64,000 nucleotides of DNA from positions 75,940-139,939 of the forward strand of contig JH154743.1 of the NCBI GenBank assembly GCA_000226015.1, in the 5' to 3' direction. Below are positions 10,530 to 19,373 of the stretch, in pieces. Positions within the stretch are counted from its first letter, which is position 1, and every line of letters starts with the position of its first letter. Source of the DNA: Mnemiopsis leidyi. Taxonomy: Eukaryota; Ctenophora; Tentaculata; Lobata; Bolinopsidae. The notes beneath the pieces were generated by a model that made no database searches, had not been told where the DNA came from, and worked only from the letters and a program-made list of their open reading frames with translations. A program made the position numbers and the translations under genes.

Positions 10530-10775
10530 CCTTCTCTGTTAAAGCAGCAAAATTGTGGAACATCCTTCCAAAATATGTAAACTCCATTAAGGAGCTCCCA
10601 GCATTCAAGGCTGCTCTTGGCAAATTTCTCGATAGAATTCCTGATAAGCCACCGACTCCTGGCTATGTTGCAGAATGCCACAACTCTATATTAGACTGGA
10701 AATACCAGTCGGGCGGTCTACGTGACGTATGATGGCCCTGACAATCCTGCTTAACCCCATCAAAGTAAGTAAGTA
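10530..10775 (+). mobile_element. 3' end of a non-LTR retrotransposon (CR1/L2-like)
   Basis: A frame ending at TGA 10730-10732 encodes the typical C-terminal tail of a LINE reverse-transcriptase ORF: KAAKLWNILPKYVNSIKEL, AFKAALGKFLDRI, PPTPGY. It is followed by about 30 bp of 3' UTR and a short (AAGT)n tail at 10764-10774, as in CR1/L2-clade elements. Everything upstream is lost, so this is a severely 5'-truncated, dead copy. It is absent from copy B of the duplicated block. Confidence 0.75.
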
Positions 10776-11139
10776 TCAGCTCTGTATGACGTCGTTGTTG
10801 TATTGTATGTGCTGCCTTCATCATTTATTCATGCTGCGTTGTGTTTATGCTTCTGGCGTGAATTAGTCGTTAAAAGGATTTGGTCAGAGCTGAGATTAAA
10901 ATAGTGCTCATGTATATATTTCTCTCTGTCATTCGACAAATTACTCAATAAAACGTAAGTTTGAACGAATTTTGATTGTACTTTACTTTACTTTTTGTTT
11001 TCCCTGTTTGATCGTACATCTTGTTGTAGTTGTTGCGAGGTAATTATGTGTACATTTCCTGATGTGGAATGCATTCTGCGGCCTGAGGCAGTTAAAACCT
11101 ATAACTGTGATCGTATACATAATTATGTTTGATAAAGGA

Positions 11140-11195
11140 GCTTGCGCGCGGACGTGCGCGCGTTCGTACGGACGGACGGACGGACGCTTTTTTGA
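11140..11195. repeat. CpG-rich stretch with (GGAC)n microsatellite
   Basis: Alternating GCGC-rich sequence followed by about four GGAC units. It lies in the DNA found only in copy A. Confidence 0.6.
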
Positions 11196-11275
11196 GCTAA
11201 TTATCTAAATTTACGCTGTCGATCGCCAACCCTTGTTTGTACTTTTTGTGCACGTGCACAAAACGTATCAAAACA

Positions 11276-11314
11276 ATCTTGCCATTTGGGCCCTTCGGGC
11301 CCAAATGGCAAGAT
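11276..11314. repeat. Perfect hairpin, 18-bp arms with 3-base loop
   Basis: Left arm ATCTTGCCATTTGGGCCC, loop TTC, and a right arm that is its exact reverse complement. It marks the right end of the copy-A-specific insertion. Near the left end of that insertion (10293-10310) the sequence TTTCCCGTATCTTGCC occurs, the reverse complement of the sequence just after the hairpin, so the inserted segment may be bounded by terminal inverted repeats. Confidence 0.85.
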
Positions 11315-12152
11315 ACGGGAAAAAATGCTATTGAGGATCATTCAAAAGGTCTGCAAGTCGTGGATGACAGTAATAGATGAGGTATAGATTATAGACTGAC
11401 CAACAGTAGCTAAGAAAGTAAAGTATGACGGATTTTACTTTTGCTTTATATTGATTGAATTAAGATACACGAATGCAGAGAAAATTCATATTTCTACACA
11501 TCAGCATTTTAGAATCTAGGCAGCACCAATTGCTAGAATTTTACCTCCTTTTTCATGATTTGTTTGTAATTATTTGATTCCATTATTTGTAGTTATGAGA
11601 TTAGTTTGTTTAAACAACTGTCTAAATGAATTATTTATAACGACCAAATTGCTCACAAAGCAATAGTGAAAGGCACTATTTGTTTAAGCACACAACATTG
11701 AAGTGAAAAATTAGGCCATTTAAGACAAGTTTTCTGTTTTACACCGGAAATTTAATTACGGAACCTTTCTACTTTCAATGAGAATTTCCTACTTTATGTG
11801 CAGAATTTAGTTTTAAATCTCTACAGTTGGAATTCTAACTTTTCCGTACACAATCGGACATTCTAGACTCAAAATCGATTCCTTATTAATAGCATTTGGA
11901 AAGCAAGAAGAAGAAAACACGAATTGTCACAATGATGGAAATATCTTAACTAGTTTATTTTAATATCCAAAGTGAATTTAAAATGCATGAATTATCCTTT
12001 GATTATCAACATGATACGATGAAAAACATTGCAGCCGACGAAAATGACTCAATCTTTGAATAAATATTAGAAGTACACATCAATTTAAAAATTGGCTGGT
12101 CAGTTTTTTCTGAATTTTGGAAACCATGTAGGAGCAAACAACAGATGATGAC

Positions 12153-12515
12153 TTAAAAATGTCCTTTATCTCTACAAACGTCACTATCCGTCAATTCTTT
12201 CTTGAATCGCTTGGTCAGTGAATCATTTCCTTCGTATAGACATACGTCTCTCGTAACTTTTACCATCTGGTAACTCAGTCGGGGAGAGCTGGATTGTTTA
12301 CAGGATGCGCTGGTCAGGGTGTTGAATTGACTGCAGAGCTCCTTCTTGGCTGCGTTACAGAAAGCAATGTAGTTGTTTGTGTGGAGAATTTTCTTTTTCC
12401 TACACATGGTCCGCCCCAGGCTCATCAAGTCAACGGCTGCGTTTGAGTCTGTAGATTTGACGGTGAAGACCAGGCAGGCAGTAACAATTATAGATACAAC
12501 GAGTAGAGTTCTCAT
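12153..12515 (-). CDS. Small secreted cysteine-rich protein, unrecognised family
   Basis: Single-exon frame of 120 aa. The first 21 residues (MRTLLVVSIIVTACLVFTVKS) form a clear signal peptide. The mature part has six cysteines (residues 38, 53, 61, 72, 92 and 114), suggesting three disulphides, one N-glycosylation sequon (N97-D-S) and a basic MCRKKKIL stretch. I do not recognise the fold or the family, and the function is unknown. A second copy lies at 15843-16204 in the duplicated block; there a one-base deletion breaks the frame, while the sequence after the break still differs from this copy mainly at synonymous positions. Secretion is inferred only from the signal peptide. Confidence 0.65.
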   Translation of the reverse strand: MRTLLVVSIIVTACLVFTVKSTDSNAAVDLMSLGRTMCRKKKILHTNNYIAFCNAAKKELCSQFNTLTSASCKQSSSPRLSYQMVKVTRDVCLYEGNDSLTKRFKKELTDSDVCRDKGHF

Positions 12516-12674
12516 AGCTCTCTGTCTAAATGGAATTGTTATGTCAGTTATTTCATAGTTACATTAGTCTCAGTATAAATAATTGACTAACAGAATTGAT
12601 TTTGAAAGAGACATAACTTCAAATTGTGTTTGTCGTTTGAAGTTATATCTCGAAAAATATTTGATGAAGCCACA

Positions 12675-13027
12675 CTCCTCCGAGAACGTTGATAAATTTA
12701 TCGACGCCCTAGATGACGTTCTTAGAAGTCTTGATAGACATAAAAGTAAACAAACCTTGCTAACAGGTGATCTCAATATAGACTTAATAAAATTTAGCAA
12801 TGATAGCCACTGTCAAAACCTTATTTCAGTATTTGAAAAATATGGCTTAGTACAGCTAGTATCTAGACCTACCCGCGTGACGGACCACTCAGCAACTTTA
12901 ATAGATCACGTGTACACAAATGACGTGGTAAACGTTATTAGCTGTAATGTTTTAACCACGGACATTTCTGATCACTTGGCCGTCCTCACTACACTAACAC
13001 TAGGACAAGACTTCCATCAGCATAAAA
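12675..13027 (+). mobile_element. Non-LTR retrotransposon endonuclease fragment
   Basis: An open frame running into the N gap encodes the C-terminal half of an APE-type endonuclease: TLLTGDLNIDLIKF (catalytic Asp/Asn region), GLVQLVSRPTRVT, ATLIDHVYTN, and TDISDHLAVLTTL (the SDH catalytic motif). This is typical of CR1/L2/Jockey-like elements. It starts where copy A stops matching copy B, so it is an insertion relative to copy B. The rest of the element lies in or beyond the gap. Confidence 0.85.
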
Positions 13028-13041
13028 NNNNNNNNNNNNNN
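13028..13041. other. Assembly gap (14 N)
   Basis: A run of 14 N. The second copy of the duplicated block starts at the very next base. Confidence 1.
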
Positions 13042-13305
13042 TCAGCTTAGAAGCACGTGTATCACGCAATGAGTTGTTTCTTGAAAAATACACCCCGTGT
13101 GTGTACATAGTATATCGATAGAGACAACTCGTACGGCGAGACATGTGCATGTGTGTCTTTGAAATTATAAATTAATTGATAATTAGAATCAACGATTAAA
13201 AAAGAAGTGCCATCTCCGTAATCTTAAGTCATTATGGCAAGTAGCTACTAGCTATACATTAAAATTAAAGACAACTAAGGATTGAACTAAGGACCTGTTT
13301 TTCAG

Positions 13306-13976
13306 TACGATACTGCTTGCAGTATACAACAAAAATATCATTGAGTCTGACGACTTTTTGGGTGAAGCTCGCATCTCTCTGAGCGAGTTCAAATATTTCC
13401 ACGAGATCGACAACTGGTTCCCCTTAGCGGATCTGGTTTGTAATTTTTAAACTTTAAATCAGAGAAAAGCTTGTTGCTTGTAAAAGTTCACACTGTAATA
13501 ATCTGGACTAAAACCAGAAACATGTACGATTGTTTCCTCCAACAGAAACACGTAGCCCGACATAGGTCGGAGTGGAGTAAAGGTGCGGTGGAGCAGGAGC
13601 TCCGGGAGGCGCTGGTGGCGCACATCACCTGCCGCTCTCCACAGCTCGTCTTTAATAACACCTCCAACAAGAACAGGGTACGGGTAGTTACTTTGTTTGT
13701 GTAAAAATATGTTTCTACTAATCTACTATACCATGTATACTATACATGTTGAAATGCTAACTATAATTCTTAAAATTGAAGTTTCTCTCCTTGCCCCTTG
13801 CGGCAATATTACCAAATTAGTTACTCTAGTTTGTGTTTTTAATTATAATCTGGTTATCGAATATATTTCCAACAGTCAATGCAATCATTTCTCAGGTCAT
13901 TCGACTATCATGTCCCAAAGCCGGACAAAAGTCAAAAATCACAATTGTTAACGGAAAGTTGATTTTTGATAACTGA
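13306..13976 (+). CDS. Second copy of the last three exons of the C2-domain gene
   Basis: Exons 13306-13435, 13546-13677 and 13896-13976 are the counterparts of 9414-9543, 9665-9796 and 10074-10154, with the same splice sites and stop codon. Across 343 coding bases I count eight differences. Seven are synonymous and one changes His to Tyr (FKHFHE to FKYFHE). No exons for the N-terminal part or C2A occur near this copy, so on its own it is a 3' fragment. The intact frame and the synonymous bias mean it is, or very recently was, under coding constraint. That fits an allele of the first copy better than a dead duplicate. Confidence 0.8.
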
Positions 13977-15081
13977 AGAACGGACCTTGAGTAAAACGAG
14001 CATGGTAGCATAGAAAAATTATCAGAATAGTGACATGAAATAAATCGGACATATCAGTGATTTCGTCTAGAAAAAAAATGCTATCGAGGATCATTAAAAA
14101 GGTCTGCAAGTCGTGGATGACAGAAATAGATGTAGGTATAGACTATAGACTGACCAACAGTAGCTAAGAGAGTAAAGTATGACGGATTTTACTTTTGCTT
14201 TATTGAATTAAGATACGCGGATGCAGAGAAAATTCATATTTTTACACATCAGCATTTTCGAATCTAGGCAGCATCAATCACAAATGCAATTTTTAGAATT
14301 TTTACCTCCTTTTTCATGATTTGTTTGTTATTATTTGATTCCATTATTTGTAGTTATGAGATTAGTTTGTTTTAAAAAATTGTCTAAATGATTATTTATA
14401 ACGACCAAATTGCTCACAAAGTTATAGTGAAAGGCTAAGAGTGAATAACAAAAATGCAAAGTGACAACTGATTTCTGGTCAAGCTGAATATAAAATTTGT
14501 TTCTAATCAGGCGGTAAGCTATGATCTTGTGATCATAGCTAAAAGGATAAAAGGATTTCCTAAAAATGTCCTGTCTTATCTGTTTCCTAAACAGTAAACA
14601 CAAATTATACCTGCTATATCATGTCAAACATATTCGAAACAGTTATTCAAACTCATTTCGACTATTCTTGTGATAGAATTCCATCCTCTGAACCAACAGA
14701 CGTCCCTGATAGTCCTTATCATCTGATATCTCAGTCGATAATTGTGTGAGAGTTTACACGAGCTGTTAGGCAAGGTTCTGTGTTGACTACTTTGCTTTTG
14801 CAACTTCGCAAAACTCTTGGTAGCCTGGTGTGTGGATTTATATTATTCTTCCTAGCGTTTGCAAGCCTACTGCCGCGTTGGAATCTGTCGAGTTCCCGCT
14901 GCAAACCAAACAGACTTATATTAACTTCTTGAAAACAGTGAAAGCTTTTTTAGCACACGACAACAAGTTATATGTTTTACACTGACTTGTCGGGAATTAT
15001 TAATTACGGAACCTTACTACTTTCAATGAGCATCGGTTTGTAGTCAAACATCCATAGGGTCAGAGTAGTCATCATAGTTGT

Positions 15082-15507
15082 TCAAGGTTCCGGGGGTTGG
15101 AGGGGTGTATGTTGCTTGCTCCGTCTAGCCATCCTTCCAAGAGAGTCGAGTGTACAGCCAAGCTTCGCCCGAGCTTCAAAGCCGAGTCCAGACACGGCTT
15201 CAGAGCAGGGGAATTTGGTGGGTAGATAAGCCTGTGCCGCCTTCCTCTTGAGAGACTGTTTGGCTTGAAGGACAGAGTCGTGGGAGTGGTCAGGAGAAGT
15301 CAGCTGGTCGTCCAATGTAGTAATCGGGGCCTGCAACCCTTGCGAAAATCTGCATACTTCCAGTAAGTAGTCTCGTTCTTCTTCTTGTCCAGCCAGTTCC
15401 CGCTCTAATGTACTTGCTAGTAGCATGTGATCTGATTCGGACAAATGTCCGGGAAACGGATATTTGTCCGAACGGACAATTGTCCGAATATGCTTGTTAA
15501 CAGGCAT
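15082..15507 (-). CDS. Open frame of 141 aa in copy-B-specific insertion, unrecognised
   Basis: The frame is clearly more GC-rich than its flanks and reads like real protein: a charged helical stretch (STLERELAGQEEERDYLLEV), then a Ser/Lys-rich middle and a basic, Pro-rich end. The first 22 or so codons overlap a palindromic repeat array and are probably not coding. A captured exon or a fragment of a host gene carried by a transposon is possible; I cannot assign a family. It is absent from copy A. It may equally be an exon of a gene whose other parts are missing. Confidence 0.3.
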   Translation of the reverse strand: MPVNKHIRTIVRSDKYPFPGHLSESDHMLLASTLERELAGQEEERDYLLEVCRFSQGLQAPITTLDDQLTSPDHSHDSVLQAKQSLKRKAAQAYLPTKFPCSEAVSGLGFEARAKLGCTLDSLGRMARRSKQHTPLQPPEP

Positions 15508-15540
15508 TCAGACAAATGTCCGTTCGGACAAATGTCCGCC
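15433..15540. repeat. Clustered CGGACAAATGTCCG palindromes
   Basis: At least five occurrences of CGGACAA(A/T)TGTCCG-like words in about 100 bp. Each is self-complementary, and neighbours are inverted to one another (CGGACAAATGTCCG, TTTGTCCGAACGGACAA, CGGACAATTGTCCG). It lies at one edge of the copy-B-specific insertion and may be the terminus of a MITE. Confidence 0.75.
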
Positions 15541-15842
15541 AATCCACAATCAGACATTCTAGACTCAAAATCGATTCCTAATTAAAAGCATCGGGATGCA
15601 AGAACAAGAAAACACGAATTGTCACAATGATGGAAATATCTTAACTGGTTCATTTTGAATATCCAAAGTGAATTTAAAATGCATGAATTATCTTTTGATT
15701 ATGATACGATGAGAAACATTGCAGCCGACGAAAATAACTCAATCTCTGAATAAATATCAGAAATACACATTAGTTTAAAATTTGGCTTGTCAGTTTTTTC
15801 TTAATTTTGGAAACCATGCAGGAACAAACGACATATGATGAC

Positions 15843-16204
15843 TTAAAAATGTCCTTTATCTCTACAAACATCACTATCCGTCAATTCTTTTTTGAATCGC
15901 TTGGTCAGTGAATCATTTCCCTCGTATAGACATACGTCTCTCGTAACTTTTACCATCTGGTAACTCAGTCGGGGAGAGCTGGATTGTTTACAGGATGCGT
16001 TGGCCAGGGTGTTGAATTGACTGCAGAGCTCCTTCCTGGCTGCGTTACAGAGGTAATGTAGTTGTTTGTGAAGAGAATCTTCTTTTTCCTACACATGGTC
16101 CGCCCAAGGCTCGTCAAGTCAACTGCTGCATTTGAGTCTGTAGATTCGACGGTGAAGACCAGGCAGGCAGTAATAATTATAGATACAGCAAGTAGACTTC
16201 TCAT
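15843..16204 (-). pseudogene. Frameshifted copy of the Cys-rich secreted protein gene
   Basis: Counterpart of 12153-12515. The signal peptide and the first 50 or so codons are open. One base is missing near 16051 (compared with 12361-12364 of the intact copy), after which the frame leaves the conserved sequence and stops at 15965. The 3' half still matches the intact copy closely, with mostly synonymous changes. The break is therefore recent, allelic, or a sequencing or assembly error. Confidence 0.75.
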
Positions 16205-16350
16205 AGCTCTCTGTTCTAAATGGAATCGTTATGTCAGTTATTTCATAGTTACATTAGTCTCAGTAATAAATCATTGACTAACAGAATTGATTTTGAAAGA
16301 GACATAACTTCAAATTGTGTTTGTCGTTTGGAGTTATATCTCGAAAAATA

Positions 16351-19300
16351 ATTGATGAAACCACACTTTTCTCGAACTTATCATATAGTTGAATCGTTAT
16401 GAACATACCATGAAAGGTAAAGAAAAGTTATTGGTGGGAACACCTCTAAAATTGGCTTGTTCCTTGGACAGCCTACCGATTTCGAGATATTTCCTTGTTA
16501 TATCTCACATGATCCTAACTAGACGGCACATGCCACGTGATCCGATACGTAATTTCCTGTAACCGGCATCGATTTTCCCTGATCCAAAGTCTTATCATGG
16601 CATCTTAAAGTAGCTAGAACCAGAAAACAACGTTTTTGGACTAATTTTAATGGTTTTGGGGATCTGGAGTACAGAGTTTATTTCACTTGCATTTCATATT
16701 TTTGCTGAAAAATGCTATAACCTTTTCCTGTCTGAAGTAGGAAGGACAACTGAATCCGACCTTCTGGAGGGTCAGAATCACTGTTTAAAAATTATCACAA
16801 GTTCAGTCATCAGGCACAGAGGTCATACTCAACAGCATATGACGACTCATTCGGGGTCAAAGCTGCCTGATTATGGACCTCCTACCAAAACATGTCACCA
16901 GCCACACATCATTAGAGCCCTTTAAAGACTAAAGTTGCACTTGGCGATTTTATGAGTCAGTTTCCGGACCGGCCGCCGGTGCCAGGGTACACTCATCTAA
17001 ACAGCAACTCTCTACTTATCTGGTGTGCTGTGGGGGGTAATGGAGTATGACGCTGATCCCAGATGCGAGCCCTGCCGAACCTATTAAAAGGTATCAAAAA
17101 GTAAGTATCGAAAACTAACTTATATACCCCGATTATTTGACGTTATCTTGTAATTAAGGTGAAAAGGAACATACGGTGAAAGTTTGAAGAAAATAATACG
17201 GTAGGATCACCTCCAATTTAGAGTTTAAAATTCAATGTTTTCCCTTGGAACGGCCAATTTAGGTGTATTCAATTGGAGCCACCTTGTCGAAAGGCCTTCT
17301 GCTGTCACAATTTTCATAGTACATTAACGTAGGGCGCGATGACAAAATAATGCGTTAAAATAACTGTGTCTACAGTTTGTGTAACGGCAATGTGCGCGCA
17401 CACGTTAGTCCATATATCAGATCATGCGGGAATAACTCACTAATCCTTCTAGTCTCATGCACCATACACTCAAAATGTGATTCAGTTTTGTGTACTTTAA
17501 GTTCCACTTTCAGACATAAAACAGACAACAGACAACTGTGAACATCAGAAATAGTTCACTTTCAGCAAGACATTTTGCATTTTCCGTCATGTTTAAGTAT
17601 ACGGCTCATTATTATTTGTTGTAAGGAGGTAAGTCGGATTCATGATACCTCGTATCTCACAACCAACTTTACTCGCCAATTTTGTAATTGTATCAAAAAT
17701 CCAAAACAACAGACTTGAACGCCCCCATTTTCTTTTAAGACAGCGGCAGAGTAAAGCCAAAATTTCAATTTATAAAGAAATTAGAACAATTCACTTTTGT
17801 TCCTAAAGTAGGTGCGTCTACCATACAGACCAGTGCGGGTAATTTAAGTTGTTTTCAAATCACGGTACACGTTACACGGCAGATAACTAAGGTTTTGACA
17901 GTTTATACTTTTAAGCAATGGTATAAAAAGCAGTCTCACACCAAAAACGGCGGCGGCGTGCTAAATACCCCGATGAATGTTGATTGTGGAATGACGTAAC
18001 TTAGTGACCACTGATTTTTGGTTTATTTGAAGAAAATGGGCAACAATTAAATCGGCGAAACATCGCGGTGTGCTGAAACTACTTAAAAAGTATCCAAGGA
18101 AGATTTTTGTATTGAAATTTGTCTTAAGATAAACACCAAGCCATCCGATTCCATTTTCTGTCAAATCCCTTTGAATTCAAAACTTTTATGTAAGGTTTTA
18201 ACCCTGTGATGCAAGTCTGGATAATTTTGACACAGCTAAATCAATAATGCTTCGCGTTTCACAAGAATATTTAAAAACTTCACAACTCATTAAATAATAC
18301 CAATTTTAACTATACAAATATTTCACCCATATAATTGAACATCGATAACTGATAGATTAAGCATAAATATGCCTTCCTTTTATGGAGGCATTTGATCATA
18401 GCAGAAGTAGAACATAACTAGCAAGGGCGGTTGACATTGATAATCAAATTCATATTTAATTACTCTTCACAGGACCAACAATAATTTGACGAGCCAATAG
18501 CAACCGAGTAATTACATGCTTACTTTGTGCTCCGTCACTTTGGTTCAATTGTTCATTATTGTGCCCCCATCTTTTACGAAGAAGTATGACCCGTCGAAAT
18601 TAAGTTTCTGATCATGACCATTTAATATTTTAATGCCCAACATATTGCTGAACTTAATAAACAAATATTGGGCTGGATCATTGAGCAAACATAAGTACTT
18701 TCCGATAATGTCTCTTGGAAAAAAGATTCTTGCGTAATGCGTAACAAAATTGAATGATAATCACTACTGTATAATTAAATCCTTTATGCTCGGAGACTTA
18801 TCGACTTCGGTTCATAATAAGCCCTTTTCTTTAACAAAAGAGTATGACCCGTCAAAATGAAGTTCCTGACATATTGCCTAACTAAAAAAATATTGGGCTT
18901 CATCGTATAGGGAAACAGACGCAAGTTCTTTTCCGATTGTGTCTCTTGAAAAAGGCATTCTTGCGTAATGCTCTATTTTTTGAGCAGAAATGAAAAGAAA
19001 TTGAATAATAAGGAGCCGCAAATAGAGCAGTTAAATGGCGAATGGATATGATCAATCATGCCTTATCGTAATGATGCAGCACCCTTCTTGTATAGTAGCG
19101 GATAATGCATAAAATAACTCAGCGTTCTGCGGGAGTGCGATAGTTTAACAAAAGAAAGAAGAGTATAAATTTTAAAATTGCACTTCCCGTTCTCCATTTT
19201 GCACCTGCCCAGCTAACTCAGCACTTTACCTTCATAATAAACTTAACATCTTATTTCAGACTCAAAGGCGGGGCCAGGGCTAAACTAAGCACTTGAATAA

Positions 19301-19373
19301 TGAAAATGCACGTTATTGCTTCTTTTGGGGTCGAAAGTTGCACCTTTCTATTAGCAGTAAATTAAATTTCACG
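16351..19373. other. Intergenic region, repeats only
   Basis: About 3 kb between the duplicated block and the end of CSN3. I find no convincing exon. There is a GC-rich patch at about 16965-17110 that ends in AAAGTAAGTATC and may be a SINE or LINE 3' end, and a diverged tandem duplication at 18570-19000. The remainder is AT-rich. Confidence 0.45.
18570..19000. repeat. Diverged tandem duplication, two units of about 200-250 bp
   Basis: The words AGTATGACCCGTC, AATATTGGGCT, TTTCCGAT(A/T)(A/G)TGTCTCTTG and CATTCTTGCGTAATGC or equivalents occur in the same order at about 18582-18740 and again at about 18840-18975, with substitutions and a deletion. No coding frame is shared. Confidence 0.7.

Larger units (their letters stand above)
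9151..12680. repeat. Duplicated block, copy A
   Basis: This block aligns in order with copy B (13042-16350): 9151-10250 with 13042-14070, 11319-11670 with 14072-14430, and 11855-12680 with 15545-16365. Copy A alone carries about 1.07 kb at 10250-11318 (with a LINE tail). Copy B alone carries extra DNA between 14435 and 15540. Copy A ends where a non-LTR endonuclease fragment begins, just before the N gap. Confidence 0.85.
13042..16350. repeat. Duplicated block, copy B
   Basis: Second copy of the sequence at 9151-12680, a few per cent diverged, starting exactly after the N gap. It lacks the 1.07-kb insertion and the LINE endonuclease of copy A. It has its own extra DNA at about 14435-15540, including a GC-rich open frame and palindromic repeats. 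Confidence 0.85.

Noticed and set aside
10293-11318. Helitron suggested by the terminal hairpin
   Set aside because: No TC start or CTRR end, and the hairpin is at the extreme end rather than about 10 bp inside; inverted termini fit a DNA transposon better.
12583-13050. 155-aa frame as a host gene
   Set aside because: It is a LINE endonuclease fragment, and the frame crosses the N gap, which creates meaningless residues.
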